From positions 1 through 21,576 of the forward strand of contig CAYPQM010000116.1 in assembly GCA_964412845.1 (NCBI GenBank): a stretch of 21,576 bases of DNA, written 5' to 3'. Below the pieces are notes generated by a model. The model was not told where the DNA came from. It searched no databases and saw only the letters and a list, made by a program, of their open reading frames with translations. The position numbers and the translations under genes were made by a program. Shown piece by piece: positions 1-7,846 of the stretch. Origin of the DNA: JAWWPY01 sp964412845. Its GTDB lineage: Bacteria > Actinomycetota > Actinomycetes > Streptosporangiales > Streptosporangiaceae. The first letter of the stretch is position 1. Every line of letters begins with the position of its first letter.

Positions 1-1323
1 GTCGGCATCGGGCGCGGCGGCAATCACCGGGTCGTACACAGGTGCGAAGGGCGGGGCATAGCTGAGGTCAAGCGCGGCCAGGTCAGCCACGGTGAGCCCG
101 GCATACAGGGCGGTCGCCAGGACGTCGATGCGTTTCGCGGCGCCCTCGCACCCGGCCATCTGCCCGCCGAGCAGCCGGCCAGCAGGCGCGTGCACCAGGC
201 GCACGTGCAGCGGCGAGCTGCCCGGGTAGTACTTGGCCCGGGACCTGGACGTCACATCCGTGGCCGCGGCCGCGAAACCGGCGGCGGTGGCCTCGGCCAG
301 CCCGAGGCCGGTCCGCGCGACCTCCAGCTCGAACACCTTGACGACCGCCGTGCCGACGATGCCGGTGAACGCCGCCGCACCGCCGGCGGCCACCGTGCCC
401 GCCACCCGGCCGGTCTTGTTGGCGGCGGGCCCGAGCGGCACCCAGGCCGGCCCGCCCAGGACCAGGTGCGGCAGCGCGACGCAGTCCCCCGCCGCGAAGA
501 TGCCGGGCAGCGACGTGCGCATCTCCGCGTCGACCACGACGGACCGGTCGGCCAGGTGCTCGGCTCCCGCCTGGATCAGCACGTCCGCGGCCGGGCGCAC
601 CCCGGTGGCGACAACCACCAGGTCCGTATCGGTCTCCGTGCCGTCCACCAGCGCGGTCACGCCGCCGTCCCGGCCGTGCACGCCGCCCAGCCGGGCGCCA
701 AGCCGGAGCCGGACATGCCGGGTCAGCTCGGCGGTGACCAGATCCGCGATCGGCTCGTCCACAGTGCCCAGGACGCGGGGCAGCGCCTCGACGACCTCCA
801 CGTCAACACCCGCGCTGACCAGTGCCTCCGCCGTTTCCAGCCCGATGTACCCGGCGCCCACCACGATGGCCCGGCGGACCTTTCCGGTGTCCAGGAGCCG
901 CCGCAGCGCGATGGCTTCCTCCAGGGATCGGATCGTGAAGACGCGGTCGTGATCGAGGCCCGGGACGGGCGGCCGCACCGGGTCGGCGCCGCTGGCGACG
1001 ACCAGCGCGTCATAGCCGAGCGGCCCGCTCCCGCCCTCGCCGCTGAGGTGCACCTGGCGGGCGCCGGTGTCGATCCGGCTGACCCGGGTGCGCAGCCGCA
1101 GGTCGATGCCGCGCTTGTCGCGGAACTCCTCCGGCGGGTAGGCGAGCAGGCTCTCCGCGCGCTCGACGGTGCCGCCGAGGAAGTACGGGATGCCGCACAT
1201 GCCGTACGCGGCGAATGAACCAGCTTCGCAGACCACCACGTCGAGATCGGGGGCGGTGCGGCGGGCGGCCGACGCGGCCGACATCCCGGCGGCGCCACCA
1301 CCGATCACTACGAGCCGTGCCAC
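1..1323 (-). CDS. CoA-disulfide-reductase-like FAD/NAD(P)H flavoprotein (partial, C-terminus off the left edge)
   Basis: The reading frame is open from a GTG at 1323 to base 1, giving 441 residues with no stop. A purine-rich GAGGGG stretch lies about 8 nt upstream of the GTG. It has an N-terminal FAD dinucleotide fold (GGGAAG, residues 8-13), a single redox cysteine at residue 43 within GMCGIPYFLGG, a second NAD(P)H-binding fold with GAGYIG near 156-161, and a C-terminal dimerisation domain with YAPPF at about 422-426. A lone Cys43 and the C-terminal YAPPF tyrosine are hallmarks of CoA-disulfide reductases and the related NADH oxidase/persulfide reductases, which are cytoplasmic homodimers; only a short tail should be missing. 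It is divergent from an acylating aldehyde dehydrogenase in a CoM-dependent locus. I infer that it may reduce CoM disulfide or mixed CoM/CoA disulfides, but NADH oxidase or persulfide reductase activity cannot be excluded. Confidence 0.85.
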   Translation of the reverse strand, partial: MARLVVIGGGAAGMSAASAARRTAPDLDVVVCEAGSFAAYGMCGIPYFLGGTVERAESLLAYPPEEFRDKRGIDLRLRTRVSRIDTGARQVHLSGEGGSGPLGYDALVVASGADPVRPPVPGLDHDRVFTIRSLEEAIALRRLLDTGKVRRAIVVGAGYIGLETAEALVSAGVDVEVVEALPRVLGTVDEPIADLVTAELTRHVRLRLGARLGGVHGRDGGVTALVDGTETDTDLVVVATGVRPAADVLIQAGAEHLADRSVVVDAEMRTSLPGIFAAGDCVALPHLVLGGPAWVPLGPAANKTGRVAGTVAAGGAAAFTGIVGTAVVKVFELEVARTGLGLAEATAAGFAAAATDVTSRSRAKYYPGSSPLHVRLVHAPAGRLLGGQMAGCEGAAKRIDVLATALYAGLTVADLAALDLSYAPPFAPVYDPVIAAAPDAD

Positions 1324-1388
1324 CTGCCGCCCCTCGCCTTCTCCCCGCCGGTCATGAACGAGCATGCGGGCAGTACCCCACCCTGGGT

Positions 1389-1408
1389 CAGGTCATGCCG
1401 GGACAAAG
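1389..1408 (-). promoter_or_regulatory. Candidate operator, copy A of a shared 20-bp motif
   Basis: On the minus strand the site reads CTTTGTCCC, four bases, then TGACCTG. It lies 65 bases upstream of the GTG start of the disulfide-reductase-like gene and 64 bases upstream of the divergent aldehyde dehydrogenase ATG. An almost identical site (CTTCGTCCC-N4-TGACCTG) sits exactly 65 bases upstream of xecC at 13001-13020. Identical spacing to two start codons suggests a transcription factor site. The factor is unknown; the two PucR-type regulators encoded here are the obvious candidates. Confidence 0.5.
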
Positions 1409-1472
1409 AGCCGCCGTAGGCTCACCCTGCCAGACCAGTGGAATCCGCAGCCGGACCAGCCACGCTGGCTGC

Positions 1473-2894
1473 ATGACTGAGCGCAGCAACCAGGCCGACA
1501 GCTCCACCCGTGACGAGATAGCAGCCGTGGTGCAGCGGGCCCGCACCGCGGCCCAGGCCATCGAGCATTACACCCAGGAGCAGGTGGACGAGCTGGTCAC
1601 GGCGGTGGCCTGGGCCGTGGTCCGCAAGGACCGCGCGGAGGCGCTGGCCCGGCTCGCGGTGGACGAAGGCGGGTTCGGCAACTACGCGGACAAGGTCACC
1701 AAGATCAACAAGCGGGTCACCGGGGTGCTGGCCGACATGTCCGGGATGCGCACCGTCGGTGTCGTCGAGGAGGTGCCTTCCGCCGGGCTGGTGAAGATCG
1801 CCAAGCCGGTCGGCGTGGTCGCCGCGCTCATCCCGACGACCGGGCCGGATGCGACGCCGCCGGTCAAGACGCTGTTCGCGCTGAAGGGCCGGAACGCGAT
1901 CATCTGCGCGCCGCACCCGCGGACCCGGGCCACCACCGAGGCCGTGATCGGGTACATGCGTGCCGCCTGTGAGCAGGTGGGGGCGCCGGCCGACCTGGTG
2001 CAGTCGCTGCCCGCGCCGTCGCTGCCCAAGACCCAGGAGCTGATGCGCCAGGCTGACCTGGTCGTGGCGACGGGCGGCGCGGGCATGGTGCGCGCCGCGT
2101 ACAGCTCAGGCACCCCGGCCTACGGCGTGGGGGTCGGCAACGCCGTGCACGTGGTCGATGAGACCGCGGACGTGGCGGACGCGGCGGCGGCTATCGTCAC
2201 CGCGAAGACCTTTGACTACGCCACCAGCTGCCTGGCCGACAACGCGGTGGTCGCGCACGCGGCAATCTACGACGACCTGGTGGCCCGGCTGACCGGCGCG
2301 GGCGCGCACCTGTGTGATGAGCAGCAGACCGCGGCCCTGCGCTCGGTGATGTGGCCGGACGGCGGGCACGTCCCCGCGATCGCCGTGGTGGCGAAATCGG
2401 CGGCGCACATCGCGGACCTGGCCGGATTCCAGGTCGCTCCCGGCTGCCCCATGCTGCTGGTCGAGGAGACCGGCACCGGGCCTGATCACCCGTTCTCCGG
2501 CGAGAAACTGTCCGTCGTGCTCGCCCTCTACCGCTACGACGGCGGCATCGACGCCGCCGCGGCGCTGGTCAACGACATCACTGCCTACCAGGGCCTCGGG
2601 CACACCTGCGGGATCCACACCAGCTCGGACGCCAACGTCGAGCGGCTCGCGATGACCACCAGGACGGGCCGGGTGCTGGTGAACCAGAACCTCAACGAGG
2701 GAGCAGGTAGCCCGCGCAACGGCCTGCCGTTCACGCTCAGCCTCAGCTGCGGCACCTGGGGCGGCAACATCACCACGGAGAACGTGAACGCCCGGCACTT
2801 CGTCAACCTGACCTGGGTATCCCGCCCGATCGATCCCGCACCGGTGAGCGAGGAGGCGCTGTTCGCCGGCCACTGGCGCGCCCACGGCCGCTAG
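1473..2894 (+). CDS. CoA-acylating aldehyde dehydrogenase (sulfoacetaldehyde / semialdehyde dehydrogenase-like)
   Basis: This 473-residue protein belongs to the CoA-acylating branch of the aldehyde dehydrogenase superfamily, which oxidises an aldehyde with NAD(P)+ and releases an acyl-CoA. The probable catalytic Cys253 lies in FDYATSC, close to the FDxxTSC signature of acylating enzymes including sulfoacetaldehyde dehydrogenase. The C-terminal GTWGGN...NARHFVNLT region is also typical of that subgroup and of AdhE. The frame is open upstream to 1215, but that segment overlaps the divergent gene and is out of family, so I chose the ATG at 1473; its ribosome binding site is weak. Mycobacterial and Nocardioides ethene/vinyl chloride clusters carry a comparable semialdehyde dehydrogenase. 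I infer a CoM-linked aldehyde such as 2-oxoethyl-CoM, or sulfoacetaldehyde itself, as substrate; neither is demonstrated. Confidence 0.85.
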   Translation: MTERSNQADSSTRDEIAAVVQRARTAAQAIEHYTQEQVDELVTAVAWAVVRKDRAEALARLAVDEGGFGNYADKVTKINKRVTGVLADMSGMRTVGVVEEVPSAGLVKIAKPVGVVAALIPTTGPDATPPVKTLFALKGRNAIICAPHPRTRATTEAVIGYMRAACEQVGAPADLVQSLPAPSLPKTQELMRQADLVVATGGAGMVRAAYSSGTPAYGVGVGNAVHVVDETADVADAAAAIVTAKTFDYATSCLADNAVVAHAAIYDDLVARLTGAGAHLCDEQQTAALRSVMWPDGGHVPAIAVVAKSAAHIADLAGFQVAPGCPMLLVEETGTGPDHPFSGEKLSVVLALYRYDGGIDAAAALVNDITAYQGLGHTCGIHTSSDANVERLAMTTRTGRVLVNQNLNEGAGSPRNGLPFTLSLSCGTWGGNITTENVNARHFVNLTWVSRPIDPAPVSEEALFAGHWRAHGR

Positions 2895-2933
2895 CTGCCG
2901 CGCTCGTTGTGCCGCGTTCCGCCGGGCCGGCGC

Positions 2934-3884
2934 TCAGGATGTGGTGACACCGTGGCTGGGCCGCTCGCCCGGTTCCCGGGAGTGGCCGCGGGCGAGCAGC
3001 ACGAGATACGCGGCGGCGACGATGCCGGTGAGATTGATGATCAGCTGGAGGGCCGACCCGCCGGCGGCGTGGAAACGGCCGAACACCAGGGCCAGCGCCC
3101 CGTTGCCCGCGGCCGGGATCGTGGTGACCGAGATGAACACGCCCACCAGTGCCGCCGATTTGGCCGAAGTGAGCGACAGTGTGCCGGCCGCACCGGCCAC
3201 GAGCGCGGTGATGAGTGAGAACCAGCCTGGCTGGTAGATGTACTCGGTTCCGGTCGAGGCGCTGAGGGTGTGCGCGTCCACCAAGCCGGTAGCCCGCCAC
3301 AGGATGGCCACCACGGAGGTCGCTGCGATGGCGCCGGCGAATCCGACGACCAGCGCCGTTATCCCGCGACGGACCGCGTCCATCTGGTGCAGTCGCAGTC
3401 CCACCGCTATCCCGGCGAGCGGGCCGAATTCCGGGCCCACGACCATCGCGCCGACGAGGGTGATCGGGGAGTTGGTCGCGACGCCGATCGCCGCCAGCAG
3501 GCACGCCAGCGCCATGAACGCCATGAACGTCCAGGTCAGCGTCGAATCCTCGCCGGTACCGGAAATGATCTCTTCCCAGATCACAGCGTCGGCCCCGTCA
3601 CCTGGCGCGTCCCGCTCAGCGCGGCGCACGCCGGCGCCGATCGCGGTGTCGACGGCCCGCAGGCTGATCGAGCCACGCCGATCGATGCCCAGCTCCCGCA
3701 GGCCACTGATGACTTCCTGGACGCACTCGCGCACAAGATCAGCCTCGATCAGGTCGCCACTCGGCTGGCGGGCCGCGCCCGGCAGCACAATGAGGTTGGT
3801 CGCCCCCCGCTGGTCGCGCACTAGCGCCGCTACCTCATCGCTGAGATCGGCCGGGCTCACCACTCGCACATGCAGCAACGACAT
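2934..3884 (-). CDS. DUF389-family integral membrane protein
   Basis: The protein has 316 residues from the ATG at 3884. An N-terminal soluble domain (residues 1 to about 110, starting MSLLHVRVVSP and including LPGAARQPSGDLIEADL) is followed by about six hydrophobic segments near 117-136, 141-163, 174-196, 221-238, 245-268 and 277-298. The GAMVVGPEFGPLAGIAVGL stretch around 145-163 is characteristic of DUF389, a family of unknown function. A GTG at 3935 would add 17 residues and lies 19 nt after the preceding stop; I prefer 3884 because related proteins begin close to this point. It is convergent with the aldehyde dehydrogenase, with 39 bases between them, and is the last gene of the minus-strand run. 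A link to alkene metabolism is not evident. Confidence 0.85.
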   Translation of the reverse strand: MSLLHVRVVSPADLSDEVAALVRDQRGATNLIVLPGAARQPSGDLIEADLVRECVQEVISGLRELGIDRRGSISLRAVDTAIGAGVRRAERDAPGDGADAVIWEEIISGTGEDSTLTWTFMAFMALACLLAAIGVATNSPITLVGAMVVGPEFGPLAGIAVGLRLHQMDAVRRGITALVVGFAGAIAATSVVAILWRATGLVDAHTLSASTGTEYIYQPGWFSLITALVAGAAGTLSLTSAKSAALVGVFISVTTIPAAGNGALALVFGRFHAAGGSALQLIINLTGIVAAAYLVLLARGHSREPGERPSHGVTTS

Positions 3885-3954
3885 GGTGAGTAAGCCTGCC
3901 CGAGCGCTCCCGCCGACGTCGAGCGTTACCGCCACCCGCGTGCCCCGGCGAGGG

Positions 3955-4569
3955 TCAGGCTTCGCGGCTGGCCAGGAACTCGTCCGGGTTGAGGTAGTAC
4001 GGGTTGTCGATGACCATGCCGCCGAGCAGCGCCTTGGGATGGGTCTTCAGCACATCCATGATCAGGTCCCCGGAGCACCGGGTCAGGTCGTACAGGCACA
4101 GGTTGACCTGGGGAAAATTCGACATGATCCGGTTGAGCTCGGACTCGTAGCCGATGAGTTCGCCAACTCCGGGCTGCTGGCGGTGCGCCCAGCTCATGTC
4201 GCCAATGTTGCGGGCCACGGTAGCTCCATCCCCCCAGGGACCCTGCCGCGCCTTAGCCTCCCAGAACCGCAGCATGCGCTCGGGCAGGAAGCCACCGTCG
4301 GCCAGGTAGGTGCCGTAGGAATCGAGCACCTCAAGCTGGTTGACCGACACGAACGCCTCGACCTCGATCTGCTCGGACAGCTTGGCCAGCACATCGGAGG
4401 GGGTGCAGCTGTCCACCACGCAGGTGCACTTGTCACCGGCCTTGAGCCCTTCGGCCAGGAAGGGGATGAGGATGTCGTCGCGCTCGGACGGCCTCCGGTA
4501 GAAGCCGCAAATGTGGTCGCCGACGCTCAACTGCAGGCCCAGCACCTCGTGCCGCATGTCCGCGGTCAT
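3955..4569 (-). CDS. MEDS-domain sensory protein 1 (DcmR sensory domain family)
   Basis: This is a 204-residue stand-alone MEDS (methanogen/methylotroph, DcmR sensory) domain. Visible landmarks are GDHICGFYR (17-25), GLKAGDKCTCVVDS (41-54), YESELN (141-146), LCLYDL (157-162) and the C-terminal NPYYLNPDEFL (189-199). MEDS domains are predicted small-molecule sensors related to the RecA/KaiC fold; DcmR regulates dichloromethane dehalogenase. There is no DNA-binding domain here, so it would act through a partner. The ATG at 4569 was chosen for its GGAGG 6 nt upstream; the frame stays open further upstream but would overlap etnE. It is clearly paralogous to the MEDS protein at 14866-15492. It lies 130 bases downstream of etnE, beyond a strong hairpin, so it may be only partly co-transcribed. 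I infer sensing of an alkene, epoxide or CoM derivative. Confidence 0.85.
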   Translation of the reverse strand: MTADMRHEVLGLQLSVGDHICGFYRRPSERDDILIPFLAEGLKAGDKCTCVVDSCTPSDVLAKLSEQIEVEAFVSVNQLEVLDSYGTYLADGGFLPERMLRFWEAKARQGPWGDGATVARNIGDMSWAHRQQPGVGELIGYESELNRIMSNFPQVNLCLYDLTRCSGDLIMDVLKTHPKALLGGMVIDNPYYLNPDEFLASREA

Positions 4570-4644
4570 GTCCGCCTCCGCATCGCCGCCGGCCTCCCGG
4601 CGTTGGAGCCCCCGGCGGCGCTGCCACCTGGGGCGAGGGTAACA

Positions 4645-4677
4645 CCGCGCGGACCGGGACCATCCCGGCCCGCGCGG
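4645..4677 (-). terminator. Strong hairpin downstream of etnE, candidate terminator or attenuator
   Basis: CCGCGCGG (4645-4652) pairs with CCGCGCGG (4670-4677), and CCGGGA (4654-4659) with TCCCGG (4663-4668). There is a single A/C mismatch and a 3-nt loop. It begins 22 bases after the etnE stop on the minus strand. The bases that follow (TGTTACCC) make only a weak U-tract, so it may terminate partially or protect the 3' end of the mRNA. Confidence 0.55.
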
Positions 4678-4699
4678 CTCGTAAGCCCGTGCTCCGGGA

Positions 4700-5740
4700 T
4701 CAGAGCGTGCTGCGCACCGACTCGGTCGCCTGGCCCATGGCCCGCAGCTTCGCGTAGGCGACGGTCCGGCTGAAGTAGCCGAGCCCGCAGTCGGGCGCGA
4801 TGAGCAGCCGGTCGGCCGGCACGACCTCAAGCGCGCCGCGGATCCTCGCCTCGATCTGCTCGGGCGTCTCCACCATCAGGTTCTTGGCGTCCACCACGCC
4901 CACGCCCAGCACCTTGTCGGTCGGGAAGTCACGGAACGCTTCCAGCTCGTCGAAGCCCTTGTTCGTGAACTCCAGGTGGATCACGTCGGCCGGTGACTCC
5001 TTGAACAGCGGCATCATCGAGACGGCGTGATTGTCGAATATGTCGCGCTGGCCGTCCACGCTGCCGTAGCAGACGTGCCAGAACTTGATCGCGTCGACGC
5101 CGTCGAACATGATGTTCTGCATCTCGATCTGCCACATGTCCGTGGTGTACGGCGGCAGCACGTCGATCAGCTGGACCGCCTCCAGGCCGATGCTGACCAG
5201 GTACTTGAGTTCCTTGTTCATCGCGATCGCCAGGTCCCTGGCCACCGCGACCTGATCGCCGTAGTACTCATCCTTGACGATGACGCTCTGCTGCGCGGGG
5301 CCGAGGAACGCGACCTTGAACGGCTTGCTGGTCGCGTTCTGCATGGTCATCACCACGCTCTCGAAGATCGGCCGCTCCCAGGTGATCTTGTCGTGCACGA
5401 CAGCCTGGTAGAACGGCCGGTACTTCGGCCCGTCCCCGGGCGGCCCGTACGGCTTGAAGCCGCCCAGGTTCTCCGGGATGAAGTGGAAGATGGGCTCGAG
5501 CTGGAAGCCCGGGGCCTCCCACTCGTAGTACTGCGCGCCGTCAGTCAGGATGTCCAGGCCGGCTATCTCCTGCTCGCGCGCGCAGATCTTGCAGGCGTCC
5601 TCATAGGCGATCCGCAGGTTATGGCTGCGGTAGACCGGCTCGCTCAGCGATCCGAGCACCCGTCCCTGCAGCCAGTGCGGCCGGGGATATGCCGACACTG
5701 CCGACAGGGGCAGCAGGACCTCTTCGCCACGAATCTCCAT
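4700..5740 (-). CDS. etnE: Epoxyalkane:coenzyme M transferase (EaCoMT)
   Basis: This 346-residue protein is related to the C-terminal catalytic domain of cobalamin-independent methionine synthase (MetE). It carries the zinc thiol-activation ligands His222-x-Cys224 (in KFWHVCYGS) and Cys318 (in APDCGLGYF), plus the C-terminal FSRTVAYAKLRAM run typical of the fold. EaCoMT opens an epoxide with the thiolate of CoM (2-mercaptoethanesulfonate) to give 2-hydroxyalkyl-CoM. The length, the absence of the MetE N-terminal half and the company of xecC, two hydroxyalkyl-CoM dehydrogenases and an alkene monooxygenase make this assignment strong; it corresponds to xecA of Xanthobacter and etnE of mycobacteria. 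The ATG at 5740 has AAAGGTG upstream and lies 6 bases after the stop of the E1 beta gene, so the two are co-transcribed. A generic MetE-like methyltransferase is the alternative. Confidence 0.9.
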   Translation of the reverse strand: MEIRGEEVLLPLSAVSAYPRPHWLQGRVLGSLSEPVYRSHNLRIAYEDACKICAREQEIAGLDILTDGAQYYEWEAPGFQLEPIFHFIPENLGGFKPYGPPGDGPKYRPFYQAVVHDKITWERPIFESVVMTMQNATSKPFKVAFLGPAQQSVIVKDEYYGDQVAVARDLAIAMNKELKYLVSIGLEAVQLIDVLPPYTTDMWQIEMQNIMFDGVDAIKFWHVCYGSVDGQRDIFDNHAVSMMPLFKESPADVIHLEFTNKGFDELEAFRDFPTDKVLGVGVVDAKNLMVETPEQIEARIRGALEVVPADRLLIAPDCGLGYFSRTVAYAKLRAMGQATESVRSTL

Positions 5741-5746
5741 GTGCGT

Positions 5747-6766
5747 TCACCTTTCTTGCTGACGGGTACCACTGAGTCGCTTGTCCTGGGCCAGGAGTGC
5801 GCGGGTCGCCGCGACGACGCGCTGCGGCGAGACATCCACCTCGGCTTCGAGCGCGGCCGCGACGGGCAGCGGCACGTTGCCGCCGCTGACCCGGGTGACC
5901 GGGCCGGTGAGATCGCTGAAGGCCTCCTGCGCGGCGATCGCCGCGATCGAGGCTCCCCAGCCGAGCTGGCCCGGGTTCTCCTCCACCACCACCAGCCGCC
6001 CGGTGCGCGCCACCGAGGCGAGCACCGCGGCCGCGTCCAGCGGCACCAGCGTCCGCAGGTCGATGACCTCGGCCTGGACACCATCGGCGGCCAGCTCGTC
6101 CGCAGCCGCCAGGCAGGTTCCCACGGTGATGGACAGCCCGACGAGGGTCACATCACCGCCGGCCCGTACCGTCCTGGCCCGGCCGAGCGGCAGCACGTAT
6201 TCGCCCTCCGGCGCTGCCTCCTTGCGGCCGTACAGCGCCTTGTGCTCGAACACGATGACCGGGTCGTTGTCCCGGATCGCCGCGGCGAGCAGCCCGAACG
6301 CCTCGGCGGGACCAGCCGGCGACACGATCTTGAGGCCGGGCACGCACATGGCCCAGTTCTCCACCGACTGGCCGTGCTGGCTGCCGAAGCCGAGGCCACC
6401 CGAGCCGTTCGCGCCCCGGAGCACCAGCGGCATGCTGACCTGCCCGCCGGTCATGTAACGGATCTTCGCGATCTCGTTGGCCACCTGGTCCCAGCAGGTG
6501 GCGTAGAAGTCGGCGAACATGATCTCGGCCACCGGCCGCAACCCGGCCATGGCGGCGCCCATGGCCGCGCCCGCGATGGCCTGCTCGGAGATCGGCGTGT
6601 CCCAGACCCGGTCCGGCCCGAACCGCTCGCGCAGCCCGCCGGTGGTCTTGAACACCCCGCCGCACGCGACGTCCTCGCCGAGCAGCACGACTCGTTCGTC
6701 GCGCGCCATCTCCTGGGCCAGCGCGGCGGCGATGGCCTGCCGGTAGGTCAGGTCCGCCATTGCCAT
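5747..6766 (-). CDS. TPP-dependent 2-oxoacid/acetoin dehydrogenase E1 component, beta subunit
   Basis: The protein has 339 residues from the ATG at 6766, which has GGAG 8 nt upstream; an ATG at 6760 and a GTG at 6781 are alternatives. It has the E1-beta pyrimidine-binding transketolase domain (LTYRQAIAAAL at the N-terminus, LLGEDVA near 28-34, DTPISEQAIAGAAMG at 56-70 with Glu61 as the expected catalytic glutamate). A transketolase C-terminal domain ends with VVVEEN and VSGGNVPLPVA. The start lies inside the end of the alpha-subunit gene (19-base overlap), and the next gene is etnE after 6 bases. It should form an alpha2beta2 tetramer with its neighbour. No E2 or E3 gene is in the window, so the acyl acceptor and true substrate are unknown; pyruvate, acetoin or another 2-oxo compound are all possible. 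Confidence 0.87.
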   Translation of the reverse strand: MAMADLTYRQAIAAALAQEMARDERVVLLGEDVACGGVFKTTGGLRERFGPDRVWDTPISEQAIAGAAMGAAMAGLRPVAEIMFADFYATCWDQVANEIAKIRYMTGGQVSMPLVLRGANGSGGLGFGSQHGQSVENWAMCVPGLKIVSPAGPAEAFGLLAAAIRDNDPVIVFEHKALYGRKEAAPEGEYVLPLGRARTVRAGGDVTLVGLSITVGTCLAAADELAADGVQAEVIDLRTLVPLDAAAVLASVARTGRLVVVEENPGQLGWGASIAAIAAQEAFSDLTGPVTRVSGGNVPLPVAAALEAEVDVSPQRVVAATRALLAQDKRLSGTRQQER

Positions 6767-7725
6767 CCCCCGTCGCTCCACACGTCGGTCCAGGCGGTCG
6801 CCGGATCGGGGGCCGGCCGCGCGAGCACCTCCTGCGCCAGGGCGGTGAGGTCAGCCCGCGCCCGGGCATCGATCTCGTCCAGCGCGGCCTCGGGGGTTCC
6901 TGTCCCCAGCAGCGACGCCCGCGTGCGCAGCAGCGGCTCGCGCTGCGTCTCCCGCGCCACCTCCTCGGCCGGGCGGTAGGTGCCGCCGTCAGCGCCCGAA
7001 TGGCCCTTCAGCCGGTAGGTCTGCGCCTCGATCAGGCTCGGCCCCTGCCCGTTCCTGGCCGCGTCGACCGCGCCGCCGATCACCTGCCGGACGCCATCCA
7101 CGTCGTTCCCGTCCACCACGACCGGCGGCAGCCCGTAGGCCGAGGCGCGGTCAGCGGCGGGCCGCGCTACCGGGATGACGTCCGCGATCCGCGTGTACTC
7201 CATGTACCAGTTGTTCTCGCAGACGAACACGACCGGCAGCCGCCAGACCGCAGCCAGGTTCACCGCTTCGTGGAACGCCCCGATGTTGACCGCGCCGTCG
7301 CCGAAGAAGCACACCGTGACCTGGCCGGAGCGCCGGATCTTCGCCGCCCAGCCGAGCCCGCAGGCGATCGGCAGGTGGGCGCCGACGATGGCGTAGGACC
7401 CGTAATACCCGTGCTCGACGCTGGTGATGTGCATCGAGCCGCCCTTGCCGCCGCAGATCCCCCCGGTGCGGCCGAGCAGCTCAGCGAGGACCGCGTCCGG
7501 CGGCGCGCCACGGGCCAGCGCGTGCGCGTGGCCGCGGTAGGTGCCGATCGAGTAGTCATCCGGGCGGAGCACCGACGCGGCGCCGATCGCGATGGCCTCC
7601 TGGCCGAGGCCCAGGTGCACCGGCCCGTGGATCTGCCCCTGGCGGTACAGCGAGTCAACCTTCTCCAGGAACCGGCGGAGAAAGCTCATCCGCGCATAGA
7701 GCTCCAGGCCGTCGATGGTCTCCAT
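6748..7725 (-). CDS. TPP-dependent 2-oxoacid/acetoin dehydrogenase E1 component, alpha subunit
   Basis: The protein has 325 residues from the ATG at 7725, the usual length for an acetoin/pyruvate dehydrogenase E1 alpha; the frame extends upstream to 7854, but the extra residues are low-complexity and out of family. The TPP/Mg binding motif runs from GDG (142-144) to ENN (170-172), and YRGHAHAL (63-70) carries the usual active-site histidines. The loop HSGADGGTYRP matches the HSxSDPGTYR loop of pyruvate dehydrogenase more than that of acetoin enzymes, with the central SDP replaced by ADG. The gene overlaps the beta subunit by 19 bases and begins a transcription unit that continues into etnE. 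Reaction: TPP-dependent decarboxylation or cleavage with transfer to a lipoyl E2. No E2 is present here, so its role in the alkene pathway is inference. Confidence 0.87.
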   Translation of the reverse strand: METIDGLELYARMSFLRRFLEKVDSLYRQGQIHGPVHLGLGQEAIAIGAASVLRPDDYSIGTYRGHAHALARGAPPDAVLAELLGRTGGICGGKGGSMHITSVEHGYYGSYAIVGAHLPIACGLGWAAKIRRSGQVTVCFFGDGAVNIGAFHEAVNLAAVWRLPVVFVCENNWYMEYTRIADVIPVARPAADRASAYGLPPVVVDGNDVDGVRQVIGGAVDAARNGQGPSLIEAQTYRLKGHSGADGGTYRPAEEVARETQREPLLRTRASLLGTGTPEAALDEIDARARADLTALAQEVLARPAPDPATAWTDVWSDGGWQWRT

Positions 7726-7732
7726 GGCGAGG

Positions 7733-7738
7733 ACGCTA
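7733..7738 (-). promoter_or_regulatory. Possible -10 box for a leaderless E1 alpha/E1 beta/etnE transcript
   Basis: On the minus strand TAGCGT fits the TANNNT actinobacterial -10 pattern and is followed by exactly 7 nt before the E1 alpha ATG. That is the spacing expected if transcription starts at the ATG. No Shine-Dalgarno sequence is seen at that ATG, which agrees with leaderless initiation. No good -35 hexamer was found, so this remains tentative. Confidence 0.3.
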
Positions 7739-7846
7739 CGCACGCCCGCCGCGCGGCTACCTCGTCCTGGCGGGTCCAACTGAAGGCCTCCGCTCCGCAG
7801 TGCGGGCTGCTGCGGTGCCGCGTTTCGCGTGCTCGCGGGCCCGCGA

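Noticed and set aside
1215..1472. Upstream extension of the aldehyde dehydrogenase
   Set aside because: It overlaps the divergent flavoprotein gene, has low-complexity Arg/Pro-rich content and does not align with the family; the ATG at 1473 fits the family N-terminus.
2895..2933. Terminator between the converging aldehyde dehydrogenase and DUF389 genes
   Set aside because: Only a very short GCCGG/CCGGC pairing is present and there is no U-tract.
3238..4773. 511-codon open frame on the plus strand
   Set aside because: It runs antisense across the DUF389 gene, MEDS 1 and the etnE tail. Its composition (Ser, Arg, Pro, Thr) is that of a shadow frame.
5027..6979. 650-codon open frame on the plus strand opposite E1 beta and etnE
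   Set aside because: It is antisense to two genes with clear family motifs and is rich in Arg, Gly, His and Asp as expected of a high-GC shadow frame. No domain is recognisable.
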